Assembly: GCF_000512205.2 (NCBI RefSeq)
Contig: NZ_CP006644.1
Location: forward strand, 1,240,001 to 1,304,000
DNA: 64,000 nucleotides
Source of the DNA: Sphingomonas sanxanigenens DSM 19645 = NX02
GTDB lineage: Bacteria; Pseudomonadota; Alphaproteobacteria; Sphingomonadales; Sphingomonadaceae
Direction: 5' to 3'
This document shows, in pieces, positions 8,275 to 15,889 of this stretch (positions are counted from its first letter, which is position 1; each line of letters opens with the position of its first letter). The notes under the pieces are model-generated. The model searched no databases, was not told where the DNA came from, and was given only the letters and a program-made list of their open reading frames with translations. A program made the translations under genes and the position numbers.

Positions 8275-9158
8275 GCGGCCTCGTCCTCCATGCCGGCATC
8301 GCCCTTGCTCAGCGCTAGCAGGCTTTCGAAATGGGGGTTACGGCGCGCCAATATGGCGTCCGCACGCTCCCGGATCGGCTCGTCGAAGCGATCGGAGGTG
8401 AACACGTAGAATTGATCATTGCGAATGCCCTCGAACGCTTGGGCGGCAACCTGATCGGCCGACGGCGCATTTCGGTAGAGATTGTCGGCAATGGACTGAA
8501 GCGCTTCTGCCTCTTCCGGGCGCCCTCCGGCTGAGCGCAGATGATCGGGCCTGGATCGTTCCGCCTCGTAGATGCGGGTCGCGACGAGCCCGGGACAAAG
8601 CATCGTCACGCCGATCGGTGCCCGCACGTCGCGGAGGCCGGCATAAAGCGCCTCCGTGATGCGAACGACGGCATGCTTCGACGCGCCATACACGGCCGAT
8701 CCCGCGCCGCTGACGAAGCCGGCGACCGAAGCGGTATTGAGGACGTGGCCCGACCGTCCTTCGGCTATCATCCGCGGCACGAAGCTGCGGATGCCGTTGA
8801 CCACGCCGTCCACGTTGACGCTGAACGCCCAGCGCCAGTCCTGCGGCGTGAAATCCCAGACGAGTCGATGCCGGCCGCCGGGTACAACGCCTGCATTGTT
8901 ACACAGAAGCGAAACCTCACCGAAACGCTCCCATGCGAGATCTGCGAGAGACTGCACGGCAGCTGCATCGGCGACATCCGTCCGTCGAAGAGCGATCGCG
9001 GGGGCCGAGAGGCTATCGGCGACGCTTTCGAGATCGGCGAGGTTGATGTCTGCAAGCACGAGATTCATCCCCTCCGTCGAGGCGATCTTTGCGAGGGCGG
9101 CGCCGATGCCACTGCCGGCGCCGGTTATCACCGCCGTCTTCCCGGAAAAGTCCATCAT
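8271..9158 (-). CDS. SDR-family oxidoreductase, first gene of operon
   Basis: Classical SDR of 295 aa. TGAGSGIGAAL (about residue 12), LVLADINLADL (acidic residue after beta-2, NAD-type), LLCNNAGVVPGG, NTASVAGFVSGAGSAVYGASKHA with the YxxxK pair, and a C-terminal extension of about 40 residues (FDEPIRERADAILARRNP...) not found in minimal SDRs. The extension and the GVVPGG segment place it with SDRs often found next to steroid or xenobiotic genes. It is the promoter-proximal gene of the five-gene minus operon; the divergent promoter region at 9159-9329 holds two inverted copies of the 15-bp operator. Confidence 0.9.
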   Translation of the reverse strand: MMDFSGKTAVITGAGSGIGAALAKIASTEGMNLVLADINLADLESVADSLSAPAIALRRTDVADAAAVQSLADLAWERFGEVSLLCNNAGVVPGGRHRLVWDFTPQDWRWAFSVNVDGVVNGIRSFVPRMIAEGRSGHVLNTASVAGFVSGAGSAVYGASKHAVVRITEALYAGLRDVRAPIGVTMLCPGLVATRIYEAERSRPDHLRSAGGRPEEAEALQSIADNLYRNAPSADQVAAQAFEGIRNDQFYVFTSDRFDEPIRERADAILARRNPHFESLLALSKGDAGMEDEAA

Positions 9159-9222
9159 CGGGAGCCGTTCCTCTGCTGCTGTCCGGATTGTGCCCGGAAG
9201 GGAGTCCAGTCTCGAACGTAAT

Positions 9223-9237
9223 CGACCGTCCGGTCGG
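9223..9237 (-). promoter_or_regulatory. 15-bp palindromic operator, site 1
   Basis: On the minus strand this reads CCGACCGGACGGTCG, one of seven copies of the element CCGACC-RNW-CGGTCG in the window. It lies 65 to 79 bp upstream of the SDR start at 9158 and is an inverted copy of site 2. A TetR-type dimer site is the likely meaning because the arms are near-perfect inverted repeats and a TetR gene lies in the cluster. Confidence 0.72.
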
Positions 9238-9295
9238 ACGTCAACAGCGTCAGACCCGATTGACGTCTTTCGGAGAGGCGAATAGCAAGAGCAAG

Positions 9296-9310
9296 CCGAC
9301 CGGACGGTCT
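9296..9310 (+). promoter_or_regulatory. 15-bp palindromic operator, site 2
   Basis: CCGACCGGACGGTCT, matching site 1 on the opposite strand at 14 of 15 positions. It ends 19 bp before the start codon at 9330, so a bound repressor would cover the start region of the carboxymuconolactone-decarboxylase-like gene. Confidence 0.72.
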
Positions 9311-9329
9311 AGAGAATATTGGAGAGACG

Positions 9330-10019
9330 ATGCCCGATCTTCTGCCTCCGCTCGCAAGCCTCGGTCTTCTGCGGCGCGATGCGCCCAAGACGGTGGCAGG
9401 CTTCCGTCGCTGGCGCACAATTATCGAAACCGATGGCGCGTTGCCGACGCGTATCAAGCGTCTGTTCGTGGCCTGCGCCGCTGTCGTGAAGGGATATTGC
9501 GAGCTCGCGAGGCGCGAACTCGCCGCAGCGCGCGATTCCGGGCTCACCGAGCTCGAGGCTGCCGCCGCGGTCGCGATCCTGTCGAGCGTGCGAGGCGAGG
9601 GCGCGGCGCTTCGCTATCATGGCATCTTCTGCGAGGTGTTTCCCGAGGCGGTCGATCCCGAATGGCCGGACGAGGAACTTGTGGTGGAACCCGGCGCCGC
9701 CGAGACCAACTTTCTCCACTATTTCGGAACAATGCCGCCGTCGCTCGGCAAGCTTCTCGCCGTCAAACCGCTCGGTGCCGACGCATACTATCTCATGCGC
9801 GAGGGGACGCTCTCGGGCACCGCGCTGGGGCCGATCAGCGCGGAACTTCTGCTCGTCACGGTACTCGTCGCCGATTACAGCGAATGGTCCTCCGTCCATA
9901 TGAAGGGCGCCCGCAAGGCTGGGGCGAGCGAGGAGGCGGTTGCCGAGGCGGTGATCTGTGCGGTGCCGACTGCCGGGCTTTCGGCATGGGTCATTGGCGC
10001 GACCGCGATGGACGCCTGA
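9330..10019 (+). CDS. Carboxymuconolactone decarboxylase-like (AhpD fold) protein
   Basis: All-helical protein of 229 aa with two AhpD/CMD-type repeats: RIKRLFVACAAVVKGYCELARREL with ELEAAAAVAILSSVRGEGAA (about 45-105), and AELLLVTVLVADYSEWSSVH then EEAVAEAVICAVPTAGLSAW (about 165-225). Only one cysteine is seen in the first repeat position and the second has DYSEWSSVH where peroxidatic AhpD proteins have CxxC, so an AhpD-type peroxidase role is unlikely; a lactonase/decarboxylase-like or structural role is possible. It has its own GGAGAG site and is divergent from the 9158-3862 operon. A homologue at 26450-27157 occupies the same divergent place in the second module. Confidence 0.8.
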   Translation: MPDLLPPLASLGLLRRDAPKTVAGFRRWRTIIETDGALPTRIKRLFVACAAVVKGYCELARRELAAARDSGLTELEAAAAVAILSSVRGEGAALRYHGIFCEVFPEAVDPEWPDEELVVEPGAAETNFLHYFGTMPPSLGKLLAVKPLGADAYYLMREGTLSGTALGPISAELLLVTVLVADYSEWSSVHMKGARKAGASEEAVAEAVICAVPTAGLSAWVIGATAMDA

Positions 10020-10032
10020 TCGCTCCTTGCGT

Positions 10033-10785
10033 CTACAGGCCGCTCACAAGGTGGCCGCCATCGACCGCGATCACCGCCCCCGTCATGTATCGCGACTGAT
10101 CGGAGCAAAGCAGCATCAGCGGTCCGTCGAGGTCGCTCATCTGGCCCAGCCGGCGTTGCGGGATGCGGGCGATCAGCCGCTGTCCCGCCGTCGATGCGAA
10201 GAAGTCGCGGTTGAGATCCGTCGCGATATAGCCGGGTGCCAGCGCGTTCACCCGAATGCCGAGCGGTGCCCATTCCAGCGCCATCGCCTTCGTCAACTGG
10301 ATCAGGCCCGCCTTGCTGGCCGCATAAGCGGCGAGCCCCTTGGAAACGCGCTCACCGAGAATGGAAGCGACGTTGACGATCGTGCCGCCGCCGTCATGCA
10401 TCGCCCGGGCAGCCTGCTGGGCAACCAAAAAGGCGCCGGTGAGGTTGGGGTCGAGAACCTGCCGCCATTCGGACGCGGTGACGTCAAGCGCAGCGCGAGT
10501 CTGTGCGACCCCCGCATTGTTGACGAGGAGCGAGAGCGGCGCGTCGGCTTCCCGTTCGATGAACGCGAACGCGCTAGCCACCGAGCCAGGATCAGTGACG
10601 TCCATCTCAATCGGGATGCAGGCACCGCCGCTCTCCCGTATTTCTGCGGCCAGCATCTCCAATGCGTGCGCGCGACGGGCCGCGACGACAGCGGTCGCGC
10701 CTTCGCGGGCGACAAGCTTCGCGAAATGCCGGCCCAGTCCGGAACTCGCCCCCGTGATCAAGGCAATTTTTCCCGCCAGTTGCAT
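10033..10785 (-). CDS. SDR-family oxidoreductase
   Basis: Classical SDR of 250 aa: LITGASSGLGRHF near the N-terminus, VVAARRAHALE after beta-2 (Arg-Arg, so NADP(H) preference, unlike the neighbouring SDRs), LLVNNAGVAQTRA, NVASILGERVSKGLAAYAASKA with YxxxK, and the C-terminal LLCSDQSRYMTGAVIAVDGG. The ATG at 10785 has AGGA upstream; a TTG at 10812 would add nine residues and cannot be excluded. It stands alone on the minus strand, convergent with the 9330 gene and divergent from the SDR at 10877; operator site 3 lies between them, so both are probably in the same regulon. Confidence 0.88.
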   Translation of the reverse strand: MQLAGKIALITGASSGLGRHFAKLVAREGATAVVAARRAHALEMLAAEIRESGGACIPIEMDVTDPGSVASAFAFIEREADAPLSLLVNNAGVAQTRAALDVTASEWRQVLDPNLTGAFLVAQQAARAMHDGGGTIVNVASILGERVSKGLAAYAASKAGLIQLTKAMALEWAPLGIRVNALAPGYIATDLNRDFFASTAGQRLIARIPQRRLGQMSDLDGPLMLLCSDQSRYMTGAVIAVDGGHLVSGL

Positions 10786-10840
10786 AATTTGCCCGGTCCT
10801 GCTTGCGTTCAAAGGATGTTGGCCTCACCCTTAAGCAGGA

Positions 10841-10855
10841 CCGACCGGACGGTCG
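10841..10855 (+). promoter_or_regulatory. 15-bp palindromic operator, site 3
   Basis: CCGACCGGACGGTCG, identical to site 1. It lies in the divergent promoter between the SDR genes at 10785 and 10877. The TetR gene follows the plus-strand SDR, so this site would give autoregulation. Confidence 0.72.
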
Positions 10856-10876
10856 AGTGGACATTTGGAGAGGGCC

Positions 10877-11596
10877 ATGCGGCTTGCCGGCAAGCGCGCG
10901 ATCGTTACTGGAGGAGCCGGGGGCTTGGGCCGTTCGATCGTCGAGGCGTTCGTGGCCGAAGGCGCGCGGGTGCTGATTGCGGACCTCGAACCTGCCGAAG
11001 GCGAGGTCGCCGCCATTCATCTTGATGTCACGAGCGCTGGCGGCTGGGCGGCTGCCGTCGGCCGGATTCTGGCAATGTGGGGCGGGGTGGATATCCTCAT
11101 CAACAATGCCGGCGTCGCGTCGAGCTTGGTGCAGATCGGCGATCGGACACCCGATGAGTGGGACAGAATGATGCAGGTCAACGCCAAGGGATGCTTCCTG
11201 GGTACGCAGGCTGTCCTACCGGCGTTTTGCGCGCAGGGGGGTGGCACCATCGTCAACGTCTCGTCTGTCGCCGGGTTGGGCCAGTCGCAAATCATGGATC
11301 CCGCCTATGCGCGCAGCAAGGCAGCACTGGCGATGCTGACAAAGGTGACTGCCGCGCAGCATGCAGCCGAAGGAATCCGCTGCAATGCGGTTCATCCGGG
11401 GCCGATCGACAGCGGGGTCGCTCGCATGGCCTACGCGGATGCAGAGGCGTTCCGGCGCCGCATTTCGCGCATACCGATGGGCCGTTTTGGGAGCATGGAT
11501 GAGATCGTCGCAGCGATCCTCTTCCTTGCTTGCGATGAATCGTCCTACATCACTGGCGTATCGCTGGCCGTCGATGGCGGAGCATTGGTTCAATAG
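10877..11596 (+). CDS. SDR-family oxidoreductase
   Basis: Classical SDR of 239 aa: IVTGGAGGLGRSI, LIADLEPAEGE, an HLDVTS segment (the usual DVT motif), ILINNAGVASS, NVSSVAGLGQSQIMDPAYARSKA with the catalytic YxxxK, and FLACDESSYITGVSLAVDGG. NAD(H) preference is suggested by the Asp after beta-2. The ATG at 10877 follows GGAGAG with good spacing; the TTG at 10865 lies before the ribosome site and is not used. It heads a probable operon with the TetR gene 47 bp downstream. Likely 3-hydroxyacyl-CoA or alcohol dehydrogenase of the same pathway. Confidence 0.9.
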   Translation: MRLAGKRAIVTGGAGGLGRSIVEAFVAEGARVLIADLEPAEGEVAAIHLDVTSAGGWAAAVGRILAMWGGVDILINNAGVASSLVQIGDRTPDEWDRMMQVNAKGCFLGTQAVLPAFCAQGGGTIVNVSSVAGLGQSQIMDPAYARSKAALAMLTKVTAAQHAAEGIRCNAVHPGPIDSGVARMAYADAEAFRRRISRIPMGRFGSMDEIVAAILFLACDESSYITGVSLAVDGGALVQ

Positions 11597-11643
11597 GGAC
11601 GTCCATTGCGAGTCCGGCGGCAAGAACAAGGAACTGAGTTGGT

Positions 11644-12261
11644 ATGGCCCGAGCGACGACGAAGAAGCGGCAGACGACGGAGGCGCATGATGAGAAGCGC
11701 GGTGAAATCCTTCGTCATTGTGCGAGCTTGTTCGACAGGGTCGGCTACCACAAGACATCCATGCAGATGCTGGCTGACGAGGTGGGTCTCGGCAAGCCGA
11801 CACTCTACCATTATTTTCCCAGCAAGAATGCAATCCTCTTCGCCATGCATGATGCGCACATGAGCGCGCTGCTTGCAGGGCTTCAGGAGAAGGATGACGG
11901 TGGCGATCCACATGTTCGCCTGCGCGCAGCGTGTATCGACATTCTGCGCCAGATCGCGGAGCATCCCGGTTACGTTCGAGCGTTCATGGATCATTACGAG
12001 GACCTAGAGGGCAAGATGCGCAACCATATCCGTGCTCAGCGCAACGCCTACTTTGATCAGGTCCGAAGTATCATCAGACACGGCATCGACAACGGCCATT
12101 TCAGGCCGTGCGATCCGGATCTGACAACCTTCGGGTTTCTCGGCATGTGTAACTGGGCCTATAAATGGTATCCGCCAATGGCCAAGAAGAAGACGCCCGA
12201 AGAAGTAGCCGATGCCTTGTGCACCCCTTTCTTCAACGGGCTCAGTCTGACTCAAGGCTGA
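11644..12261 (+). CDS. TetR-family regulator, KstR2-like
   Basis: Regulator of 205 aa with the N-terminal TetR helix-turn-helix (SMQMLADEVGLGKPTLYHYF, about residues 38-57) and a C-terminal ligand domain containing FLGMCNWAYKWYPP near residue 170, a segment typical of the KstR2-type C-domain (TetR_C_33). KstR2 in actinobacteria senses a steroid-ring-derived acyl-CoA. Here it lies in the centre of an acyl-CoA cluster with seven copies of a 15-bp palindrome, making it the prime candidate to bind CCGACC-N3-CGGTCG and to release it when a CoA-ester intermediate accumulates. The operator differs from the actinobacterial KstR2 box, so only the ligand class, not the site, is comparable. AAGGAA precedes the ATG. 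Confidence 0.88.
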   Translation: MARATTKKRQTTEAHDEKRGEILRHCASLFDRVGYHKTSMQMLADEVGLGKPTLYHYFPSKNAILFAMHDAHMSALLAGLQEKDDGGDPHVRLRAACIDILRQIAEHPGYVRAFMDHYEDLEGKMRNHIRAQRNAYFDQVRSIIRHGIDNGHFRPCDPDLTTFGFLGMCNWAYKWYPPMAKKKTPEEVADALCTPFFNGLSLTQG

Positions 12262-12283
12262 CGCTGGCCGACGAAGGCGCGCC

Positions 12284-13057
12284 ATGCAGATTTTGCCAGA
12301 GACGATTTCAGCCGTCCGCTTTGGCGAGCCGGCGGGGATACGCGCGGCAGCCGAGGCACTCCGCGACGCAGTGAGGAGCCTGTGCGGGCTCCGCACCGCG
12401 GTTACGCACAACATTGCCTCGCGCGAGCCGATGCGTGACGGCGAGGGTGCGGTGCTGGCGAGCGAGGTGTTCGGCTTCCACGGCGGTGAACCCCGCTGGT
12501 GGGAGGCGCCGCAGCTCGCCCTTTCGTCCCCGATCGTCCACGCCTGCAGGGTCGAGGCAGAGCCCTTTTGGTGCAATGGGCACGGCTTTCATACCCGTCT
12601 GCCCAATCCGCTGCTGGACGCGATCGATCTGCACGATTTCCGCATCCGCGCCATGACGGCTGCGGCGCTTGTCGTTCCGATCCACCTTCCCTTTGGCCAG
12701 ATCGCGGCTGCCAGCTTTCTCTCGCCGGAGAAGGAAACGAACGATCTGTCCCAAGCCTACGCGCACGCAGCGGACGCCTTGGCCGTACTCGCCCGTGCGT
12801 TCGTGCAGAGCTATGTGAAGGTGACCGAGAGGGCTCGACCCGGTCTCGCCGGCGTATCGTTGACCAAGCGCGAGGTGGAATGCCTGCGCTGGGCGGCAGC
12901 GGGCAAGACAAACGACGAGATCGGCATGATCCTCGGTCTCCAGCGGACGACCGTGCGGTTCCATATCCGCTCCGCCTCGGTGAAGCTCGACGCAGTCAAT
13001 CGCGACCAGACGCTGTTCAAGGCGGCACAACTCGGTTTTCTGGGCATGATCCGCTAA
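12284..13057 (+). CDS. LuxR-type transcriptional regulator
   Basis: Protein of 257 aa with a C-terminal LuxR/FixJ helix-turn-helix (LTKREVECLRWAAAGKTNDE then IGMILGLQRTTVRFHIRSAS, about residues 190-240) and an N-terminal alpha/beta ligand domain similar in size to autoinducer-binding domains. The tryptophan and tyrosine residues that hold acyl-homoserine lactones are not clearly in place and no luxI gene is present, so this is an orphan (solo) that may sense a pathway compound. It lies 22 bp after the TetR gene on the same strand and just before operator site 4 and the DUF35-Ltp2 operon, which it may activate. Confidence 0.82.
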   Translation: MQILPETISAVRFGEPAGIRAAAEALRDAVRSLCGLRTAVTHNIASREPMRDGEGAVLASEVFGFHGGEPRWWEAPQLALSSPIVHACRVEAEPFWCNGHGFHTRLPNPLLDAIDLHDFRIRAMTAAALVVPIHLPFGQIAAASFLSPEKETNDLSQAYAHAADALAVLARAFVQSYVKVTERARPGLAGVSLTKREVECLRWAAAGKTNDEIGMILGLQRTTVRFHIRSASVKLDAVNRDQTLFKAAQLGFLGMIR

Positions 13058-13078
13058 GGCTATCGCAATGGTCAGAAG

Positions 13079-13093
13079 CCGACCGCTCGGTCG
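13079..13093 (+). promoter_or_regulatory. 15-bp palindromic operator, site 4
   Basis: CCGACCGCTCGGTCG, in the 65-bp gap between the LuxR-type gene and the DUF35-Ltp2 operon; it ends 29 bp before the GTG start at 13123. This indicates that the operon has its own promoter under the same regulator. Confidence 0.7.
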
Positions 13094-13122
13094 ATCGATA
13101 TGGGTTGGGCAGGAGATAGACC

Positions 13123-13545
13123 GTGCCCGACTTGTCACCGCCACCCATTGCCAACGATCTCATCTGCCTTGGGGCAGACGGAATCCACCTCATCGCATCC
13201 CGGGAGCTCGAGACAGGCCGGGTGCGGTTCCCGGCACGCCCTGAAAGCGACGCGCGCTACGAACGCATCACACTCCCGAATCACGGTCGGCTCTGGTCGT
13301 GGACAATCCAGCGCTTTCGCCCGAAAACGCCTCCTTATGCCGGGCTCGACGAATTCGAGCCCTACGCCGTCGGTTATATCGAGCTCGACGGGGTTCTGAT
13401 CGTCGAAAGTCGGCTGACCGATGTCGCTTTTGAAACGCTGGCGATCGGCATGGCCATGCGGCTCGTCCCGCTGCTATTCGCGGCGGCCGACGGCCTTTCG
13501 AGCACGACTTTCGCATTCGCTCCCGCTGAAGGCGCGGCGGCATGA
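13123..13545 (+). CDS. DUF35 OB-fold acyl-CoA-associated protein lacking zinc-ribbon cysteines
   Basis: Protein of 140 aa with the architecture of DUF35 (ChsH2/Ltp2-partner) proteins: a short N-terminal rubredoxin-like segment, then an OB-fold ending in GYIELDGVLIVESRLTD. In normal members the first part holds a CxxC...CxxC zinc ribbon before FPxR; here the matching segment is LIASRELETGRVRFPARP with no cysteine. The only Cys (ICLGAD) is far upstream of where ligands would be. The OB-fold part is intact (GRLWSWTIQRFRPKTPPY). DUF35 proteins dock on Ltp2-type aldolases or MaoC hydratases and bind the acyl-CoA. GTG start with AGGAGA at good spacing; the stop overlaps the Ltp2-like gene by ATGA, supporting a physical complex. 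Confidence 0.82.
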   Translation: MPDLSPPPIANDLICLGADGIHLIASRELETGRVRFPARPESDARYERITLPNHGRLWSWTIQRFRPKTPPYAGLDEFEPYAVGYIELDGVLIVESRLTDVAFETLAIGMAMRLVPLLFAAADGLSSTTFAFAPAEGAAA

Positions 13546-14690
13546 GCGAGGATGTGTTCATCGTCGGCGCCGGCATCCATCCGTTCGGCCGGACGCCCGG
13601 GATGACCGGGCTTCAGCAGGGCGTGTTCGCCGTGCGGCAGGCGTTGGAGCGAGCCGGCTTGGCCTGGTCCGACATCCAGTTCGCGTTCGGCGGATCGGAC
13701 GCGGCGGGCAATGCCGACACGATGGTTTCCGAGCTGGGGCTGACCGGCATTCCTTTCATCAATGTCTCGAACGGCTGCGCGACGGGCGGTTCGGCGATGT
13801 TCGGGGCCTACAGCGCCGTCAAGTCGGGCGCGTTCGACCTCGGACTGGCGGTTGGTTTCGACAAGCATCCGCGCGGATCCTTCTCGCCGCTGCCGGCTGA
13901 CTGGGGCCTGCCGGACTGGTATGGCGAGACGGGGCTGATGCTGACGACCCAGTTCTTCGCGATGAAGATCCAACGTTACATGGCGCTTTATGGCATTACC
14001 CCGCGCACATTGGGTGCGGTTGCCGAAAAGGCGTTCGCGAACGGCGTGCTGGCGGATCATGCGTGGCGGCGCGAGGCGGTGGATCTCGACACCATCCTCG
14101 ATTCACAGATGGTCAGCGATCCGCTGACGAAGTTCATGTTCTGCTCGCCGGGGGAGGGTGCCGTCGCCCTCGTGCTGGCGAGCGGGAAGAAGGCGCGCGA
14201 GCTGGGCCTTCCGGCCGTTCGTTTGCGGGCCGCTGCGGTTCGGACGCGGCCGCCGGGGTCGTTCGAAGTCTTTTCCCCCGCGCTCGACGTCGAGCGGGGC
14301 GGGTCACCGACGACGGTTGCCGCGCGCGCCGCATACGAGATGGCGGGTGTCGGGCCGGAGGACATCGACATCGCGCAGCTTCAGGATACCGAGGCGGGCG
14401 CGGAGATCATGCACATGGCCGAGAACGGCTTCTGCGCTGACGGCGAGCAGACCGGGTGGATCGCCGAAGAGCGAACGCGTATCGGTGGCGCGCTGCCTGT
14501 GAACACCGACGGCGGCTGCCTTGCCTGCGGCGAGCCGATCGGCGCCTCGGGCCTTCGGCAGGTGTACGAGAATTATGTCCAGCTGATCGGCCGGGCGGGT
14601 GCACGCCAGGCACCGGGCAAGCTGCGGCTTGGCTACAGCCACGTCTATGGCGCCCCGGGCGTTTCCGCCGTCGCGATCGTGGAGCGCTGA
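13542..14690 (+). CDS. Thiolase-like lipid-transfer protein (Ltp2-type retro-aldolase)
   Basis: Thiolase-fold protein of 382 aa of the non-specific lipid-transfer/Ltp2 group. Visible are INVSNGCATGGSAMFGAYSA with a Cys at the nucleophile position (about residue 86), CSPGEGAVALVLAS (about 205), and near the C-terminus NTDGGCLACGEPIGASGLRQ, where thiolases have GHP: the catalytic His is Glu, so thiolysis is unlikely. Ltp2 proteins instead perform retro-aldol cleavage of beta-hydroxyacyl-CoA with a tertiary hydroxyl, releasing propionyl-CoA and a ketone in steroid side-chain loss. The DUF35 gene directly upstream is the known type of partner. Downstream lie acyl-CoA dehydrogenase, thiolase and a second dehydrogenase. 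The exact substrate is inferred to be alpha-branched; steroid origin is only one possibility. Confidence 0.85.
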   Translation: MSEDVFIVGAGIHPFGRTPGMTGLQQGVFAVRQALERAGLAWSDIQFAFGGSDAAGNADTMVSELGLTGIPFINVSNGCATGGSAMFGAYSAVKSGAFDLGLAVGFDKHPRGSFSPLPADWGLPDWYGETGLMLTTQFFAMKIQRYMALYGITPRTLGAVAEKAFANGVLADHAWRREAVDLDTILDSQMVSDPLTKFMFCSPGEGAVALVLASGKKARELGLPAVRLRAAAVRTRPPGSFEVFSPALDVERGGSPTTVAARAAYEMAGVGPEDIDIAQLQDTEAGAEIMHMAENGFCADGEQTGWIAEERTRIGGALPVNTDGGCLACGEPIGASGLRQVYENYVQLIGRAGARQAPGKLRLGYSHVYGAPGVSAVAIVER

Positions 14691-14693
14691 GCC

Positions 14694-15872
14694 ATGGATC
14701 TTGCGTTTACCGCGGCGCAGCGCGCCTTTCGCGACGAGGTTCGCGCCTTTCTCGATCAGTCGCTGTCGCCCGAGCTGCGGCGCGGCGCGGCGCTTACTTC
14801 GGGCGTGTTCGCCGAGCCCGACATCGCCCGCCCGTGGCAGGCGATCCTCGAGGCGAAGGGCTGGCTCGTCTATCACTGGCCGGAATGCGCCGGCGGGCCG
14901 GGCTGGAGTCCTGTCCAGCGCTGGATCTTCGAGAAGGAGTGCGCCGAGGCTGGCGCGCCGATCCTGCCCGGCATGGGGCTGAAGCTCGTCGGCCCGGTAC
15001 TCTACACCTTCGGCACCGAGGCGCAGCAGGCGTACTACCTGCCGCGGCTACGGAGCGCCCAACATGTCTGGGCGCAGGGCTTCTCCGAACCTGGTTCCGG
15101 TTCTGACCTCGCCAGTCTGCGGACCCGTGCGGTTCGCGACGGCGACCATTACGTGGTTTCCGGCCACAAGATCTGGACGACGCAGGCGCAGTACGCGAAC
15201 CGACTGTTCGCGCTCGTCCGTACCGATCCCGGCGTGAAGCCGCAGCAGGGCATCAGCTTCCTTTTGATCGACATGGATCTGCCCGGCGTAACCGTGCAGC
15301 CGATTCTCAGCGCGTCCGGCGATCACGAACTGAACGAGGTCTTTCTCGACGAGGTGCGCGTTCCCGTCGCGGACCGGGTCGGCGAAGAAGGGCAGGGCTG
15401 GTCCATCGCCAAGTTCCTGCTGGAGAATGAGCGCGGCGGGTCAAGCTTCGCGCCCGCTCTCCTTGCCGACCTGTCGCGGCTGCGGGGCGCGGTAGGCCCC
15501 CTTTCCGGCGAGTTGGCAGATCGCGCGATCCGCCTCCGGTTGGAGGCGGAGGCGCTTGAAATGACCGAATTGCGCACGCTCGTCGAGATCGAAAGCGGCG
15601 CTGATCCGGACCCGCGCAGCCTCACCACCAAGCTCATCGCCTCCGAGATCCGGCAGGGGATCGAGATGCTGGCATTGGACGCCTGCGGGATGGCCGGCCT
15701 CCAGCTTCCCAGCGAGCGGCCATTCTACCGGGCGGGCATGCCGACGCCGGTCGGGCCCGCCGAGGCGCAGGTAGCCGCCGCCCGCTATCTCAACGCCCGC
15801 GCCTGGTCGATCTTCGGCGGCACGAGCGAAATCCAGCTCACCGTCATCGCCAAGGCCGCGCTCGGCCTTTGA
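14694..15872 (+). CDS. Acyl-CoA dehydrogenase, large chain of probable heteromer
   Basis: Acyl-CoA dehydrogenase of 392 aa: N-terminal helical domain, WAQGFSEPGSGSDLASLRTR flavin contact (about residue 125), YVVSGHKIWTTQAQ, LLENERGGSSFAPALLADL, and the C-terminal SIFGGTSEIQLTVIAK. The last motif lacks the Glu of the common YEGT loop (Gly instead), so the catalytic base must be elsewhere, or the active site is formed with the second, shorter dehydrogenase encoded at 17068. Such unequal pairs are known for steroid side-chain enzymes (ChsE1-ChsE2 type). It starts 3 bp after the Ltp2-like stop and its own stop is followed closely by the thiolase gene. Confidence 0.92.
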   Translation: MDLAFTAAQRAFRDEVRAFLDQSLSPELRRGAALTSGVFAEPDIARPWQAILEAKGWLVYHWPECAGGPGWSPVQRWIFEKECAEAGAPILPGMGLKLVGPVLYTFGTEAQQAYYLPRLRSAQHVWAQGFSEPGSGSDLASLRTRAVRDGDHYVVSGHKIWTTQAQYANRLFALVRTDPGVKPQQGISFLLIDMDLPGVTVQPILSASGDHELNEVFLDEVRVPVADRVGEEGQGWSIAKFLLENERGGSSFAPALLADLSRLRGAVGPLSGELADRAIRLRLEAEALEMTELRTLVEIESGADPDPRSLTTKLIASEIRQGIEMLALDACGMAGLQLPSERPFYRAGMPTPVGPAEAQVAAARYLNARAWSIFGGTSEIQLTVIAKAALGL

Positions 15873-15889
15873 CCATCAAAGGACACATC

